Positions 34,186-43,200 of a DNA stretch of 64,000 nucleotides are shown here, one piece after another. The stretch's first letter is position 1. Every line of letters begins with the position of its first letter. Source of the stretch: CAZSSH01 sp964609825 (GTDB lineage: Bacteria; Verrucomicrobiota; Lentisphaeria; Victivallales; Victivallaceae); the NCBI GenBank assembly GCA_964609825.1, contig CAZSSH010000009.1:124001-188000 (forward strand). Direction: 5' to 3'. Below the pieces are notes generated by a model. The model did not search any database and was not told the DNA's origin. It worked only from the letters and a program-made list of their open reading frames with translations. A program made the position numbers and the translations under genes.

Positions 34186-36765
34186 TTATTTGGCCAGTTG
34201 CGCGTTGCCATAGCGCGACGGGTCTTTGCCGTCGGCGATCCCGCCGTACCACTCGAGCCAGTGGCGGTCGCCCTGATCGCGGTCGTTGATCAAAACCGAG
34301 ATGCCGAGCTTGAGATCGTCGCGCGGGACGATGTTAAGCGTCTGCCACGGCACGGCGAGGCGGTAACGGATGACTTCACCCTCGCAAAACGTATTGGAGC
34401 GCAGGCCCGGCACCGGCTCATGAAGCGGCATCAAGTTTAAATTCATGCTTGCATACACCTGAGAGTTTTGGGGCGCGGCGGCGACGTTGACCGCAAACTC
34501 GGCGTAACTCGTCTCCTGAATGCCGTCGTTGTTGGGCTTAATCATATCCTTTTGCGGCACCGAGATGCCGATCTGCAAGGAGTCGCCATTCCAGATCGAG
34601 TCGCGCTTGCTCAAGTTCAAGGTCTTGTCTTTGACCGCAATGTCAAAGTAAAGAGCCTCGTTGTCATAGCTCAACTTGACTGTGCCATCGGGTTTGTCGT
34701 AGTCGCCGCGCACGGCGTGGATGCTGTAGTGGCCGTCGGCAAGCGGCCAGCCGGTGGTTGCCGCCGGGTCGCTCCCCCGCGGGATAAACAACGGTGCAAT
34801 GTCATCCGGCAGTGTCTGCTGCCAGCTGCGGCGGTCGGGCATGGTGATTTTGGCCTGATAAGTGCTGTGCCAACCCGCCTGTGGCAAATGGAGCTGCAAG
34901 GTGGTTTCGCCCCCGGTGGCGACTTCGCCCAAGGCGATGGTGCGTTGGTTGTTTTCGATGATTTCCACCGTCGCTTTTTCTGCTTTGCCGGTGTTGCTGC
35001 GGGCGGCGAAAGTGATCAAAGCTTTGCCGTTTTGATGGTCCGGACGGAAATCGCCGAGAACCACCGGTGCGACAACTTCGAGCGTTTTTTGCCAGATGTA
35101 GCGGTTTTCCTTATTGGCTTGCAAGCGCAAAAAGAGATCGTAAAAACCGGGCTTGACGTTGAGGCCGGGGGTGATCGCCAGCTCATAGTTTTGGTTGCTT
35201 AACGGTGTTACCGCGACTGGGATCTCCGGCGGTGCGACGACTTGCAGCGTGAGATTGCCTTTGTCTTGACTCGCCGGGATTTTAATCTGCGCCGTGAGCT
35301 TGGCGCCGGGGGCGGTTTGCCAGTCCATTGGGGTGAATTCGGCCTGGAACTGGTTGCCGCCAAAATAATCGAGCGATCCCGCCTCAATGTAGACGGGGGC
35401 CTCGGTCAACGTGAGCTCCAATACGCCGTTGTCAATCGTTTGACGCATTGTCTTGCCGCAAACCTGGGTTAAATTGGCCTCGCGGCCGTTGACCGCCAGC
35501 TGAAACTTGACTTCCTCAGGGACGAGACTGTAGGCCGCCAGCAAGGGTTGACCGTTTTTGTCAAACAAGAGTACCCGGACTTTGCGGTTGAAATTAAGTT
35601 CGCCCAGGTATTTGGTGTTGTATAACATGCGCGAGGCGGTCGCCCAAGCGGCATAGGCGGGCTTGGGCTGGCGGACGGGTGAACCTTTGTCGTATTTGCG
35701 CAATAAGCCAAAATCGAGCTCGCGCTGGCTGGTGGCCTCGTTCCACAAGCCGATGTGCCAGACGCAGGCTTTGAGATCCGGGATTTGGAAGTTGAGGAGC
35801 ATCACCCGCGCCAGATAGGCGGCCTGCTGAAGCTCGGTGACTTCGCCGCCGGGCTTGGTCGAGTAGCCGATTTCGCTGATGTATAATGGGACGCGTTTGC
35901 CGGTAATGGCGGTGAGCTCGCGGCTCAGGCGGTTCAGCACATCGACGTAACCGGAGGTGTCCGGGCTCTGCGCGCCGGGGATGTACGGGTGGAGCATCAC
36001 GCCGTCAATGTAGCGCTCGATTTGAAATTGCTTATAATACCCCAAGTATTGATTGAACTGGTTTTGATTCATCGGGTTGATGCAAACCCCGGCAATGGGG
36101 GTTCCGGGGTCGATGCGGCGGACGGCTGCGCTCTCATGGCGGATAATGTCCATCACATCGGCCATGGTGCCGTGGAAATTTTCGCCGACCATCGGCTCGT
36201 TTTGGGTTTCCCAGACATCGACGAGGCCGCGGCGGGAGGTGATTTCCTTGTCGAGTTTGATGAGGATATCGGCCCAGTCGTCGGCGGGGACCGCCACCAT
36301 CTTTTTAAACGGACTTAAGACATTGAGGCAACGGATGATTTTGACGGGTTCACGTTTGGCAATGGTGGCGGCGTCGGGCGCTTGGGCGGTGAAATCCGCT
36401 TTTTGAAACACGGTAAAAAACAATTGCCGATCCCACTTGGCCCCGCCGACTTGCCGTAAATAGGGGTCGAGTCCGCCCCAGACGCCAAAGGCGGGGATAC
36501 TGGTATGGTAATAATCCTTGGGCAAGGGTGCGGTGACGAGCAAACTGGTAGCGGCGGTCTCCGCAACTTTTCCGTTGACCACGACTTGCGCGGTGAGCAA
36601 GTAATAATCCGGGCCGGGGAGCTTGATACTCAAGGTTTTGCTGTTCGCCTCACTTTTTCCGCTCCATACGGTTTTACCAAAGCAATCGGTGAGACTGACG
36701 GAGATTTCCGCATTGTCAAGCGCGCTCTTTACCGTAATTTCCGGTACATTGGTATAGAGTTGCAC
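34186..36765 (-). CDS. Glycoside hydrolase (clan GH-A like), catalytic and CBM9-like part of a split gene
   Basis: This is an 859-aa reading from a GTG. It has no signal peptide. The frame is open further upstream to the A10 run at 36813-36822, where it joins the 192-aa secreted CBM protein by a -1 shift. The catalytic (beta/alpha)8 barrel spans ~85-390. The acid/base Glu lies in VWETQNEP (E190) and the nucleophile Glu in PLYISEIG (E298), the standard clan GH-A pair. The family (e.g. GH5, GH39) cannot be set by eye. The C-terminal ~180 residues form a CBM9-like domain (SYDNEALYFDIAVKDK). It is likely periplasmic or secreted polysaccharide breakdown. Confidence 0.8.
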   Translation of the reverse strand: MQLYTNVPEITVKSALDNAEISVSLTDCFGKTVWSGKSEANSKTLSIKLPGPDYYLLTAQVVVNGKVAETAATSLLVTAPLPKDYYHTSIPAFGVWGGLDPYLRQVGGAKWDRQLFFTVFQKADFTAQAPDAATIAKREPVKIIRCLNVLSPFKKMVAVPADDWADILIKLDKEITSRRGLVDVWETQNEPMVGENFHGTMADVMDIIRHESAAVRRIDPGTPIAGVCINPMNQNQFNQYLGYYKQFQIERYIDGVMLHPYIPGAQSPDTSGYVDVLNRLSRELTAITGKRVPLYISEIGYSTKPGGEVTELQQAAYLARVMLLNFQIPDLKACVWHIGLWNEATSQRELDFGLLRKYDKGSPVRQPKPAYAAWATASRMLYNTKYLGELNFNRKVRVLLFDKNGQPLLAAYSLVPEEVKFQLAVNGREANLTQVCGKTMRQTIDNGVLELTLTEAPVYIEAGSLDYFGGNQFQAEFTPMDWQTAPGAKLTAQIKIPASQDKGNLTLQVVAPPEIPVAVTPLSNQNYELAITPGLNVKPGFYDLFLRLQANKENRYIWQKTLEVVAPVVLGDFRPDHQNGKALITFAARSNTGKAEKATVEIIENNQRTIALGEVATGGETTLQLHLPQAGWHSTYQAKITMPDRRSWQQTLPDDIAPLFIPRGSDPAATTGWPLADGHYSIHAVRGDYDKPDGTVKLSYDNEALYFDIAVKDKTLNLSKRDSIWNGDSLQIGISVPQKDMIKPNNDGIQETSYAEFAVNVAAAPQNSQVYASMNLNLMPLHEPVPGLRSNTFCEGEVIRYRLAVPWQTLNIVPRDDLKLGISVLINDRDQGDRHWLEWYGGIADGKDPSRYGNAQLAK

Positions 36766-36800
36766 CGGGTCGGGGAGCGCGATCTCCAGCGTCTTGGCGC

Positions 36801-37379
36801 TTACGGCGTTACTTTTTTTTTTGCCTCGCTGTTATCCGAGGCCTTGACGGTGTTGATTTTGATGTTATCGAGCCAGACTTTGCCGCCGCCGGGAGCGAGC
36901 TTAAAGAAAAGCAACCCTTTTTTGACGTCCTTGCCCTGCAGCTGCGCCGGGATCGGCCCCAGCTGATATTGAAAGGTTTGCCACTCACTGGTCAAATTGG
37001 CCGGGGTAGCAAACTGCTTCTTTTGTTCGCCCGTCGGCTCAAAAAAGGCGATTGGCTTGTCCCCCTGCATCATCATGGAGAGACGCAGCACCGGTTTGCT
37101 CTCACTGTCGGTTTTGGCGTCAAAGCTGATTTCGTAGACCGAGTCCTCAAGATACGGAACCGCGATGGCGACGTCGAGCGCGCCCTCGGCCAAAGCGGTC
37201 ATGGTGAGCGACTGCTTGCCGTCGGTCGACTCGGAGCTGTCGACGCGGGCGCTCGCTTGCTTGTTGATCCAAAAGCCGCCCGTTCCCTGTTCAAACGAGG
37301 GGTTGTTTAAGGTCACGGGATCGGCCGACAAGGAAAGCGCGACGACAATACCGGCAGTGATAAAGTATGGTTTCAGCAT
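36801..37379 (-). CDS. Secreted carbohydrate-binding module, 5' part of the split glycosidase gene
   Basis: This is a 192-aa frame with a signal peptide (MLKPYFITAGIVVALSLSA). It then has a CBM4/9-like jelly-roll domain, VTLNNPSFEQGTGGFWINK to FFKLAPGGGKVWLDNIKIN. It stops shortly after a run of ten A at EAKKKVTP. One extra A, or a -1 slip, would continue it as EAKKKSNAVSAKTLEIALP into the glycosidase frame without a stop, giving a ~1060-aa secreted enzyme. This may be an artefact, a pseudogene, or transcript slippage. It lies 12 bases after the pseudopilin gene. Confidence 0.75.
   Translation of the reverse strand: MLKPYFITAGIVVALSLSADPVTLNNPSFEQGTGGFWINKQASARVDSSESTDGKQSLTMTALAEGALDVAIAVPYLEDSVYEISFDAKTDSESKPVLRLSMMMQGDKPIAFFEPTGEQKKQFATPANLTSEWQTFQYQLGPIPAQLQGKDVKKGLLFFKLAPGGGKVWLDNIKINTVKASDNSEAKKKVTP
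36813..36822 (-). other. A10 homopolymer at the frame junction (possible slippage site)
   Basis: Ten consecutive A on the coding strand (ten T on plus). The reading frame changes here between the signal-peptide/CBM part and the catalytic part. Confidence 0.7.
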
Positions 37380-37391
37380 TTTTTTGACTCC

Positions 37392-38090
37392 TTAAAGTGC
37401 ACTCTTTCTTAATATATCAGAAATATAATATTCTTCAAATCGCGGATAGACAGTAACCATCTCTCCCTGTCCGATTTTATGCGCGCTGCCGTCCAAAAAC
37501 GCCATATTGCATTGTTGACTGTGGCGCAAGCTCGCACTGCAGGTCGCCCCGTTGTTCCAACTGATCATATAAGTGATTTTTAATTTGGGCGCCCACCAGC
37601 CGGTGCCGATGCTGTCGCCGTAAAACCAGGTTTTGGACATCTTTTTGATGTTGGGATTTTTTTGAATGTTGTTATACGGCCGGTAGGTTTCGCTGCGCCC
37701 GGCGGCGGAGCTGAGGCGGTCGACATCGCGATTCATCCCGTAGCTGTAGCAGGCATTGGAGTTGTTGGTGTACTTGTCGACCGTGGTTTGCGCCGGGCAC
37801 AAAAAGATGTTGCTTGCCGCGATGTATTTGTTGTCGATCAAGGCGTTGGACCAGTAATACGGCGCCCCGTTTTTAGTGGCGCCGGCAGCATACATTACCC
37901 CATTGAAATCATTGGCATACATCGAGGTGGTGAGCATGATTTGGCGCAAGTTGCTGAGGCAACGGGCGCTGCGGGCGGCGTCGCGGGCTTTGTTGAGTGC
38001 GGGCAAAAGCATCGACGCCAAAATGGCGATGATGGCAATGACGACTAAGAGCTCAATCAATGTAAACAATTTTCCCGATTTCATTTTCAT
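37392..38090 (-). CDS. Type II pseudopilin-like protein with H-X9-DG-type C-terminus
   Basis: This is a 232-aa protein. Residues ~9-32 are the prepilin methylation helix, FTLIELLVVIAIIAILASML, with the cleavable short basic leader (MKMKSGK before LFTLIE). The rest is the domain common in Lentisphaerota and Planctomycetota proteins, with RCLSNLRQIMLTTSMYANDF, a Cys-containing FLCPAQTT segment, and the HSQQCNMAFLDGSAH motif near the C-terminus. The role is unknown; such pseudopilins are numerous in these phyla and are often next to glycoside hydrolases. It sits between lacI and the secreted glycosidase, apparently in one transcript. Confidence 0.92.
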   Translation of the reverse strand: MKMKSGKLFTLIELLVVIAIIAILASMLLPALNKARDAARSARCLSNLRQIMLTTSMYANDFNGVMYAAGATKNGAPYYWSNALIDNKYIAASNIFLCPAQTTVDKYTNNSNACYSYGMNRDVDRLSSAAGRSETYRPYNNIQKNPNIKKMSKTWFYGDSIGTGWWAPKLKITYMISWNNGATCSASLRHSQQCNMAFLDGSAHKIGQGEMVTVYPRFEEYYISDILRKSAL

Positions 38091-38113
38091 AATCGATCCC
38101 GTGGTTGGTTGTT

Positions 38114-39121
38114 TTATTTCAATGGTTTGGTTGAATTGCGGGGTAACACTTGGGTCGGGATCAAAATCTGTTGCGCCTTGCCGGTCAAACGGCTCTCGAT
38201 GCGGTCGAGGAGCAAGGTGGCGGCGCGGCGGCCGATCTCATCGGCGTGCTGTTCGACGCTGGTCAGTTGCGGGCGCAAATTTTCGCACAAAGGGAGATTG
38301 CCGAAGCCGGTGATCGCCAAATCCTCCGGCACGCGCAATTTTAAATCCAATGCCGCATTTAAGGCGGTATTGGCGATATAGTCGTTAAAGCAAATCAACA
38401 CCTCGGGGCGCTCTTTGGCAGCCAGAAGGGTGTGAATTTTACCGTAAATATCGGTCTCGGTCGGCGAGAGCTCCAATAAAAACTTGGAGTTGACCGGACG
38501 GTTGTGCTCAAACATTGCGGCCAAAAAACCGTTTTTGCGCTCAATTCCGGTGCTTACGTCGCCGTAAAACACCGAGCCGATGCGCTCGTAACCAACTTTG
38601 ATGAGTTGCTCGACCAGTTGACGCATGCCGTTGACGTTATCGGAGCCGACGTAATCAAAATCAAGGCCACCGACGCTCTGGTCAATTAACACAATCGGGT
38701 TGTGAAACTTTTGCAGCGCTATTTTATGCTCCTGACTCGGCACATGCTCCATCGGAAAGAGCAAGAGTCCGTCGACCCGGCGGCGGGCGAAGCGGTCAAA
38801 AATGTTGATGTTGTCATTGACCATCATGTCCCAGCAAATTACATAGGAATCATATTGCGCTTTGTGCAACGTCTGCTGAATCCCGCGCATGATCGCCCCG
38901 GCAAACTGGCAGCCGAAATTGTTAAAGGCGATCCCGATGCTGCGGCTGCGGCCGGTTTGCATGCACTCGACCATCACATTGGGCTGATAACCGTATTTTT
39001 GGGCCACCTCCAAGACGCGCTGCTTGGTCTCCTCCTTGATGCCGGGGTGATTGCGCAAGGCTTTGGATACGGCCGACTCGGAGATGCCGCAGAGCTTGCC
39101 GATTTCTTTCATCGAAATCAT
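38114..39121 (-). CDS. LacI-family transcriptional regulator
   Basis: This is a 335-aa LacI/GalR regulator. The HTH is MKEIGKLCGISESAVSKALR (residues 4-23), with the hinge region after NVMVECMQTGRSRSIGI. The periplasmic-binding-protein-like domain includes IAFNNFGCQFAGAIMRGIQQ and DGLLLFPMEHVP, so it is likely to bind a sugar. It heads the lacI, pseudopilin, CBM/glycosidase operon, and probably controls it. AAAGGA lies 9 bases before the ATG. The effector cannot be named. Confidence 0.95.
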   Translation of the reverse strand: MISMKEIGKLCGISESAVSKALRNHPGIKEETKQRVLEVAQKYGYQPNVMVECMQTGRSRSIGIAFNNFGCQFAGAIMRGIQQTLHKAQYDSYVICWDMMVNDNINIFDRFARRRVDGLLLFPMEHVPSQEHKIALQKFHNPIVLIDQSVGGLDFDYVGSDNVNGMRQLVEQLIKVGYERIGSVFYGDVSTGIERKNGFLAAMFEHNRPVNSKFLLELSPTETDIYGKIHTLLAAKERPEVLICFNDYIANTALNAALDLKLRVPEDLAITGFGNLPLCENLRPQLTSVEQHADEIGRRAATLLLDRIESRLTGKAQQILIPTQVLPRNSTKPLK

Positions 39122-39180
39122 AGTCCGTATCCTTTCCAGTACATGAATTTAATTTTTAACGCGCTCATTTTTATTAATTT

Positions 39181-39190
39181 CAACGCGTTG
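39181..39190. promoter_or_regulatory. LacI-like operator candidate CAACGCGTTG
   Basis: A perfect 10-base palindrome with central CG, a core typical of LacI-family sites, in the lacI leader about 60 bases downstream of the predicted start. Autoregulation is inferred. Confidence 0.45.
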
Positions 39191-39255
39191 CCATTATTTT
39201 TGTTTTAAGCTCAAAGTGCTTATCTGTAAGCCGGTTTTTATTGGCTTATGACTAT

Positions 39256-39284
39256 ATTATAGCATATTCAAAACTTTTTGTCAA
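39256..39284 (-). promoter_or_regulatory. Near-consensus sigma-70 promoter of the lacI operon
   Basis: On the minus strand, TTGACA, a 17-base spacer and TATAAT, both boxes perfect. A 12-base palindrome TCAAGTACTTGA (39281-39292) overlaps the -35 box and may be a second operator. Confidence 0.85.
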
Positions 39285-39364
39285 GTACTTGAAATATTAT
39301 TTTTGATTTTTTTTGAGTTTCCAATCGGTTGACAAATCTTCCGGGCTAAAAAGGAGACAATCTC

Positions 39365-39772
39365 ATGAGCACAAGTGGAATTCCTCGTCAATTATCTGTC
39401 AAAACCCGTCTGCCGCTACAATTTGATGTTGTATCTTCGGACGACAGTTTAATGGTCGATGACAACAATGACAATGAGCAAAATCCGCATTTTGACGTTA
39501 AAATGTCCATCGATGCGGATGCCGGCACCATGATGAGTATTTACAATAACGGTGGTACTTTCCGATTGATTGCGACCGGGGCTGCCACAGGGTTGTTACA
39601 ATTGAAGAATATGCAGCTCACCGGTATTGACACTCAGGGAGGTCCCGGTATTTTTTTCTGCGACGGTCACGGCAAAGTGAGTTTTATCCCGGCGGAATCA
39701 GACAAAGCGGCACTGGTTTGTCGCGATGGAGAAATTTCATGGATAAAGATAGAAACATGTGATCAACAATAA
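39365..39772 (+). CDS. Unknown 135-aa protein, paralogue of the next gene
   Basis: This encodes a 135-aa protein without a signal peptide or membrane span. It has the segment VVSSDDSLMVDDNND followed by FDVKMSIDAD. It ends in a strand-rich part finishing ALVCRDGEISWIKIETCDQQ. The next gene shows the same plan (SSDKSVSVSDSG, TNLTVSIQAD, then GVSGGSFAWFEMSDC), so the two are distant relatives. The pattern of short strand repeats is reminiscent of phage tail or receptor-binding fibres, but no family is recognised. It has a good AAGGAG site and leads the RHS cassette. Confidence 0.8.
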   Translation: MSTSGIPRQLSVKTRLPLQFDVVSSDDSLMVDDNNDNEQNPHFDVKMSIDADAGTMMSIYNNGGTFRLIATGAATGLLQLKNMQLTGIDTQGGPGIFFCDGHGKVSFIPAESDKAALVCRDGEISWIKIETCDQQ

Positions 39773-39810
39773 CTTAAATATATTAAATCAAGAAAATAAG
39801 GAATTTTATT

Positions 39811-40254
39811 ATGAGCGATCAAAACACTGTTTTATTTGGCATGAGTGCGGGCCAAAAATCCACTCTTGCCGCTTCGTATCCGTTCAACAAAATTATCAGC
39901 TCGGATAAAAGTGTCTCCGTTTCCGATTCGGGCGGAGATACCAACCTCACCGTGTCGATTCAGGCGGACAGCTCGGTATCGAGTATTTTGGGATTTGCTT
40001 TGGGCGAGGATTCAACGCATTGGCTTTTTTGCCAACCCGAGGGTTCCGGACTGGTTTCGGTTGATTTGGGCAATCTTGGTCTTATGGCATATCCTGATGA
40101 ACCGTCGATTTTGGTTGCTTCCGGCAATGGCCCCTGCTGGTTGACCGTTCCCGAAGATCCCGAGACCAGAATATTGGGTGTCAGTGGCGGCAGCTTTGCG
40201 TGGTTTGAGATGTCCGATTGCGCCAATGCCTGTGAAGAAGAAACCCAGGAATAA
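39811..40254 (+). CDS. Unknown 147-aa protein, second member of the pair
   Basis: This is a 147-aa protein related to its upstream neighbour in layout: KIISSDKSVSVSDSGGDTNL, then the C-terminal GVSGGSFAWFEMSDC with the same W-(x)n-C ending. It contains several Cys and Trp residues but no secretion signal. It ends 14 bases before the RHS gene, and AAGGAGAAAA lies between them. Co-transcription with the RHS gene is likely. It could be an adaptor or fibre-like partner of the RHS protein; this is inference. Confidence 0.8.
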   Translation: MSDQNTVLFGMSAGQKSTLAASYPFNKIISSDKSVSVSDSGGDTNLTVSIQADSSVSSILGFALGEDSTHWLFCQPEGSGLVSVDLGNLGLMAYPDEPSILVASGNGPCWLTVPEDPETRILGVSGGSFAWFEMSDCANACEEETQE

Positions 40255-40268
40255 GGAGAAAAAACATC

Positions 40269-43200
40269 ATGGAGAGAGTCTGTCAAAATCTTCCGCCTGA
40301 GAATACCGAGTTCGTCGATGCGTACAATGCTTTGATCAAAGGGTTTGAAGCGCGTGGCATTGCCGGTGTATTGAGTAAAAACAAGGGTGACGCCGTTACC
40401 CAAAGTGATTTAGACACTCTGCGCCGCAGTTTGTCGGAAGCCGCAAAAAATATTTTTATCGATACCGGCAAATTGACCGGTTATTTGCTTTATGATCCGG
40501 CCGCCTTTGACGGCTCGGCGCTGCAAGTTACCTTTAACGGTGACAAAGGTTTTTTAAAAATACCGCAAGAATACACCTCCACCGGCAAAAATGTGTATGA
40601 TAAGTCGGGGCAATTCAGCGCTGAAGTCCCGGTGCTGTGGGAGCATTTCATTGATTTGCGAGATGCGCTGCATGCGCTGCGCGAGCGCAAATACGATTAC
40701 AAAATAACCGTCAATATCGATAACGAGGGCGTTGAGTATCAATTGAATTTTATCAATTATCAAAACGGCCCCGAAAACAAAACCAGTGAGTACGACCCCG
40801 AGGCAAAAGAGTTTTGGTACTCTTGGGACATTCAATACACTTCGATATTAAGCGGAAACGGCGCCACCTATGACTACAGTCTGTTTTTCCGTAACAATGA
40901 CGGAGACAGCGAATGGGAGGGGCGACCGATTTCCGGTCCGCCGAACGAATTGGATGTTGTCATTGACAGGGCGTTGGCTGCCGAGGAGCAAAATGCTCCC
41001 AGCGGCGAATTTTTGATCCAGCCGGTCTGCACGGTTAATCATACCGTTGAATTGGGCGCAAAACCTGCCGGCGTGACGGACAGCTCGGAAAACGGCGTGG
41101 TGCGTTTGGGCAGCGATTGCTCGGCTTGTTTGTCAATGGGCTCAGGGGTGGCGTGTGCTATTAACGATTATTTCAACACCTATGAGCACAGCAAAGGCAA
41201 GCAGCTCGGGCTTTCATGTGCTGATGGTTTCGGTCTGCAAGTGATGCATAATATGGCCGTATATGAGGTGGCCGATATTGAGTACGGGCAGTACAATTGT
41301 GATACGGACGTCAAATCATACCGCGGCGACGACACCGATGAGGACGGCGGCAACGCCAAATGGGAGTTTCATCATTTGCGGCGCCCCTCGGGTGCGTTAG
41401 TCAAATTTATGATGAAAAATGGTCAGGGCACTGCGATTAACGGCGGCGGGTTTTATTACTTGCATCGCAACGGCGGAGAATTGGCGCTGGAATTTCCTCG
41501 CGAGAAATTCACCCATTATTTTTCTGAAAAGTTGATGCGTTGTTCCTATCGGATCGGCAATTATATTGTCAGCAGTGTGATGCCTCCCGGCGAAGGAATG
41601 AAGACTTCCGGTACGTATATTTTTGACAGTTTGATCACCGGACGGACGGAGCTTACGGTCAATGAGCGCGGTGTGCCGATCGATTGGCGGTATCATACCG
41701 AGGTCCCCGGGCAGCCCGCGATGGCAAGGAGTTTGACGGCCGCGTCTGCGACGGCTCAATACGATCAACTGACGCGGGAGGTGACGACGCTGAACGCCGC
41801 TGCCGATCCGTTATACGACTATGCGCAGTTTTTTGCCGCCGGTGCTTGGACGGAGCCCGCCGGTAATGTTGTGCGTAAGGTAATTGATTTTTATAATCAG
41901 AACGATGTGCCGATGGGCAAACTGATTGAGGGCAAATACGGCGAAGGCTTGATCGTCCGGGGTTACTGGGGCAAAGAAGCGGGCGGTCTGGAGCCGCAGC
42001 AGCTGGTGAAGTTTGAGCGCTTCGGCACCGAGGCTGCCGATGAGTTTATCGAGCAAAAGCAGACTGTCAAATACAGTACCGGCGGCCGTTTTGAGAGCGT
42101 AAGCCGTGTCCGCAAAAAGAAGTTCCCCTTTGGCGAGGAAACCGTCGCCGAGTACCATATTGACGGGGACGGCGATGTGACGACGGCGAGTTACACTTAT
42201 GAAACCAATGCCGCGCTTAAGAGTTACGGCAGTTTGCTGGCCGAGACCAATGCCGACGGCAGCTGGTCGCGTTATGAGTACGACAGCGCCGGGCGGGTAG
42301 TAAAAACGATTACCCCGTTTGGCGACGCCGCCATTGATGCCCCTGAGGCGGACTGTAAAGTCACTGAGTACGACTACACGCATTTGCACCCGGCGGAAAT
42401 AACGGTCGGCGGCGATACCGATGCGCGTACGATGATTACGAAAACGCTGGGAGTGGAGACCGCCCGCGAGTACCATCTTTATTTTGCCGGTGAAGACTGG
42501 CAGATTACGGCGGCGGCTCCCGGCGCGGCATATGACGCCGTCGGCAATTTGGTGTATAAAAATTTCCGCTATGCTTCCGGCGACTTTGCCGGGCTGCCGT
42601 GGCGGACGGAGAACCCCGACGGCTCGTCGGTGGAAATCAGCTACCGCAAGATTGTTGACGAAACCGATCCCGAGTTGTACCAACTCGAAACCACCGCTTT
42701 GCGCGGGTTTTTGCCCGATTACGGCACCCGCGAAGTGACGCTTAAGGATATCGCCGGACACGTGATTACGCGCACGGTTACCGATTTGGCGTCGGGTTTG
42801 GTGATCTCGGGGACGAGCTATGAGTATGACAATGCCGGGCGGGTGACCCGCGAGGAAACCCTGGACGGCGATGTCACGGCAACCGAGTACAACTGCTGCG
42901 GGCCGCGCTTTGTCACCGATCCGGCGGGCAATGTCACCGAGTATGCCCACGATACCTTTGGGCGGCTCAAGTTTACGGAGCAAGCCGGGGTGATGACCGG
43001 CCATGTCTACGATGCCGACGACCGCGAAGTTTCGACGGTGGTGACCGGCAAAGAGGAGGGCGAGCTGGTCACCTTGTATACTTACGATGCCGACGGGCGG
43101 GTGCTGACAGCGACCGACCCGGTGGGGGCGGTGACCGCTTACAATTACGAGGTTGACGGCGAAACCGTCACCGACCCGGCGGGTTTGACGCGCACCACCC

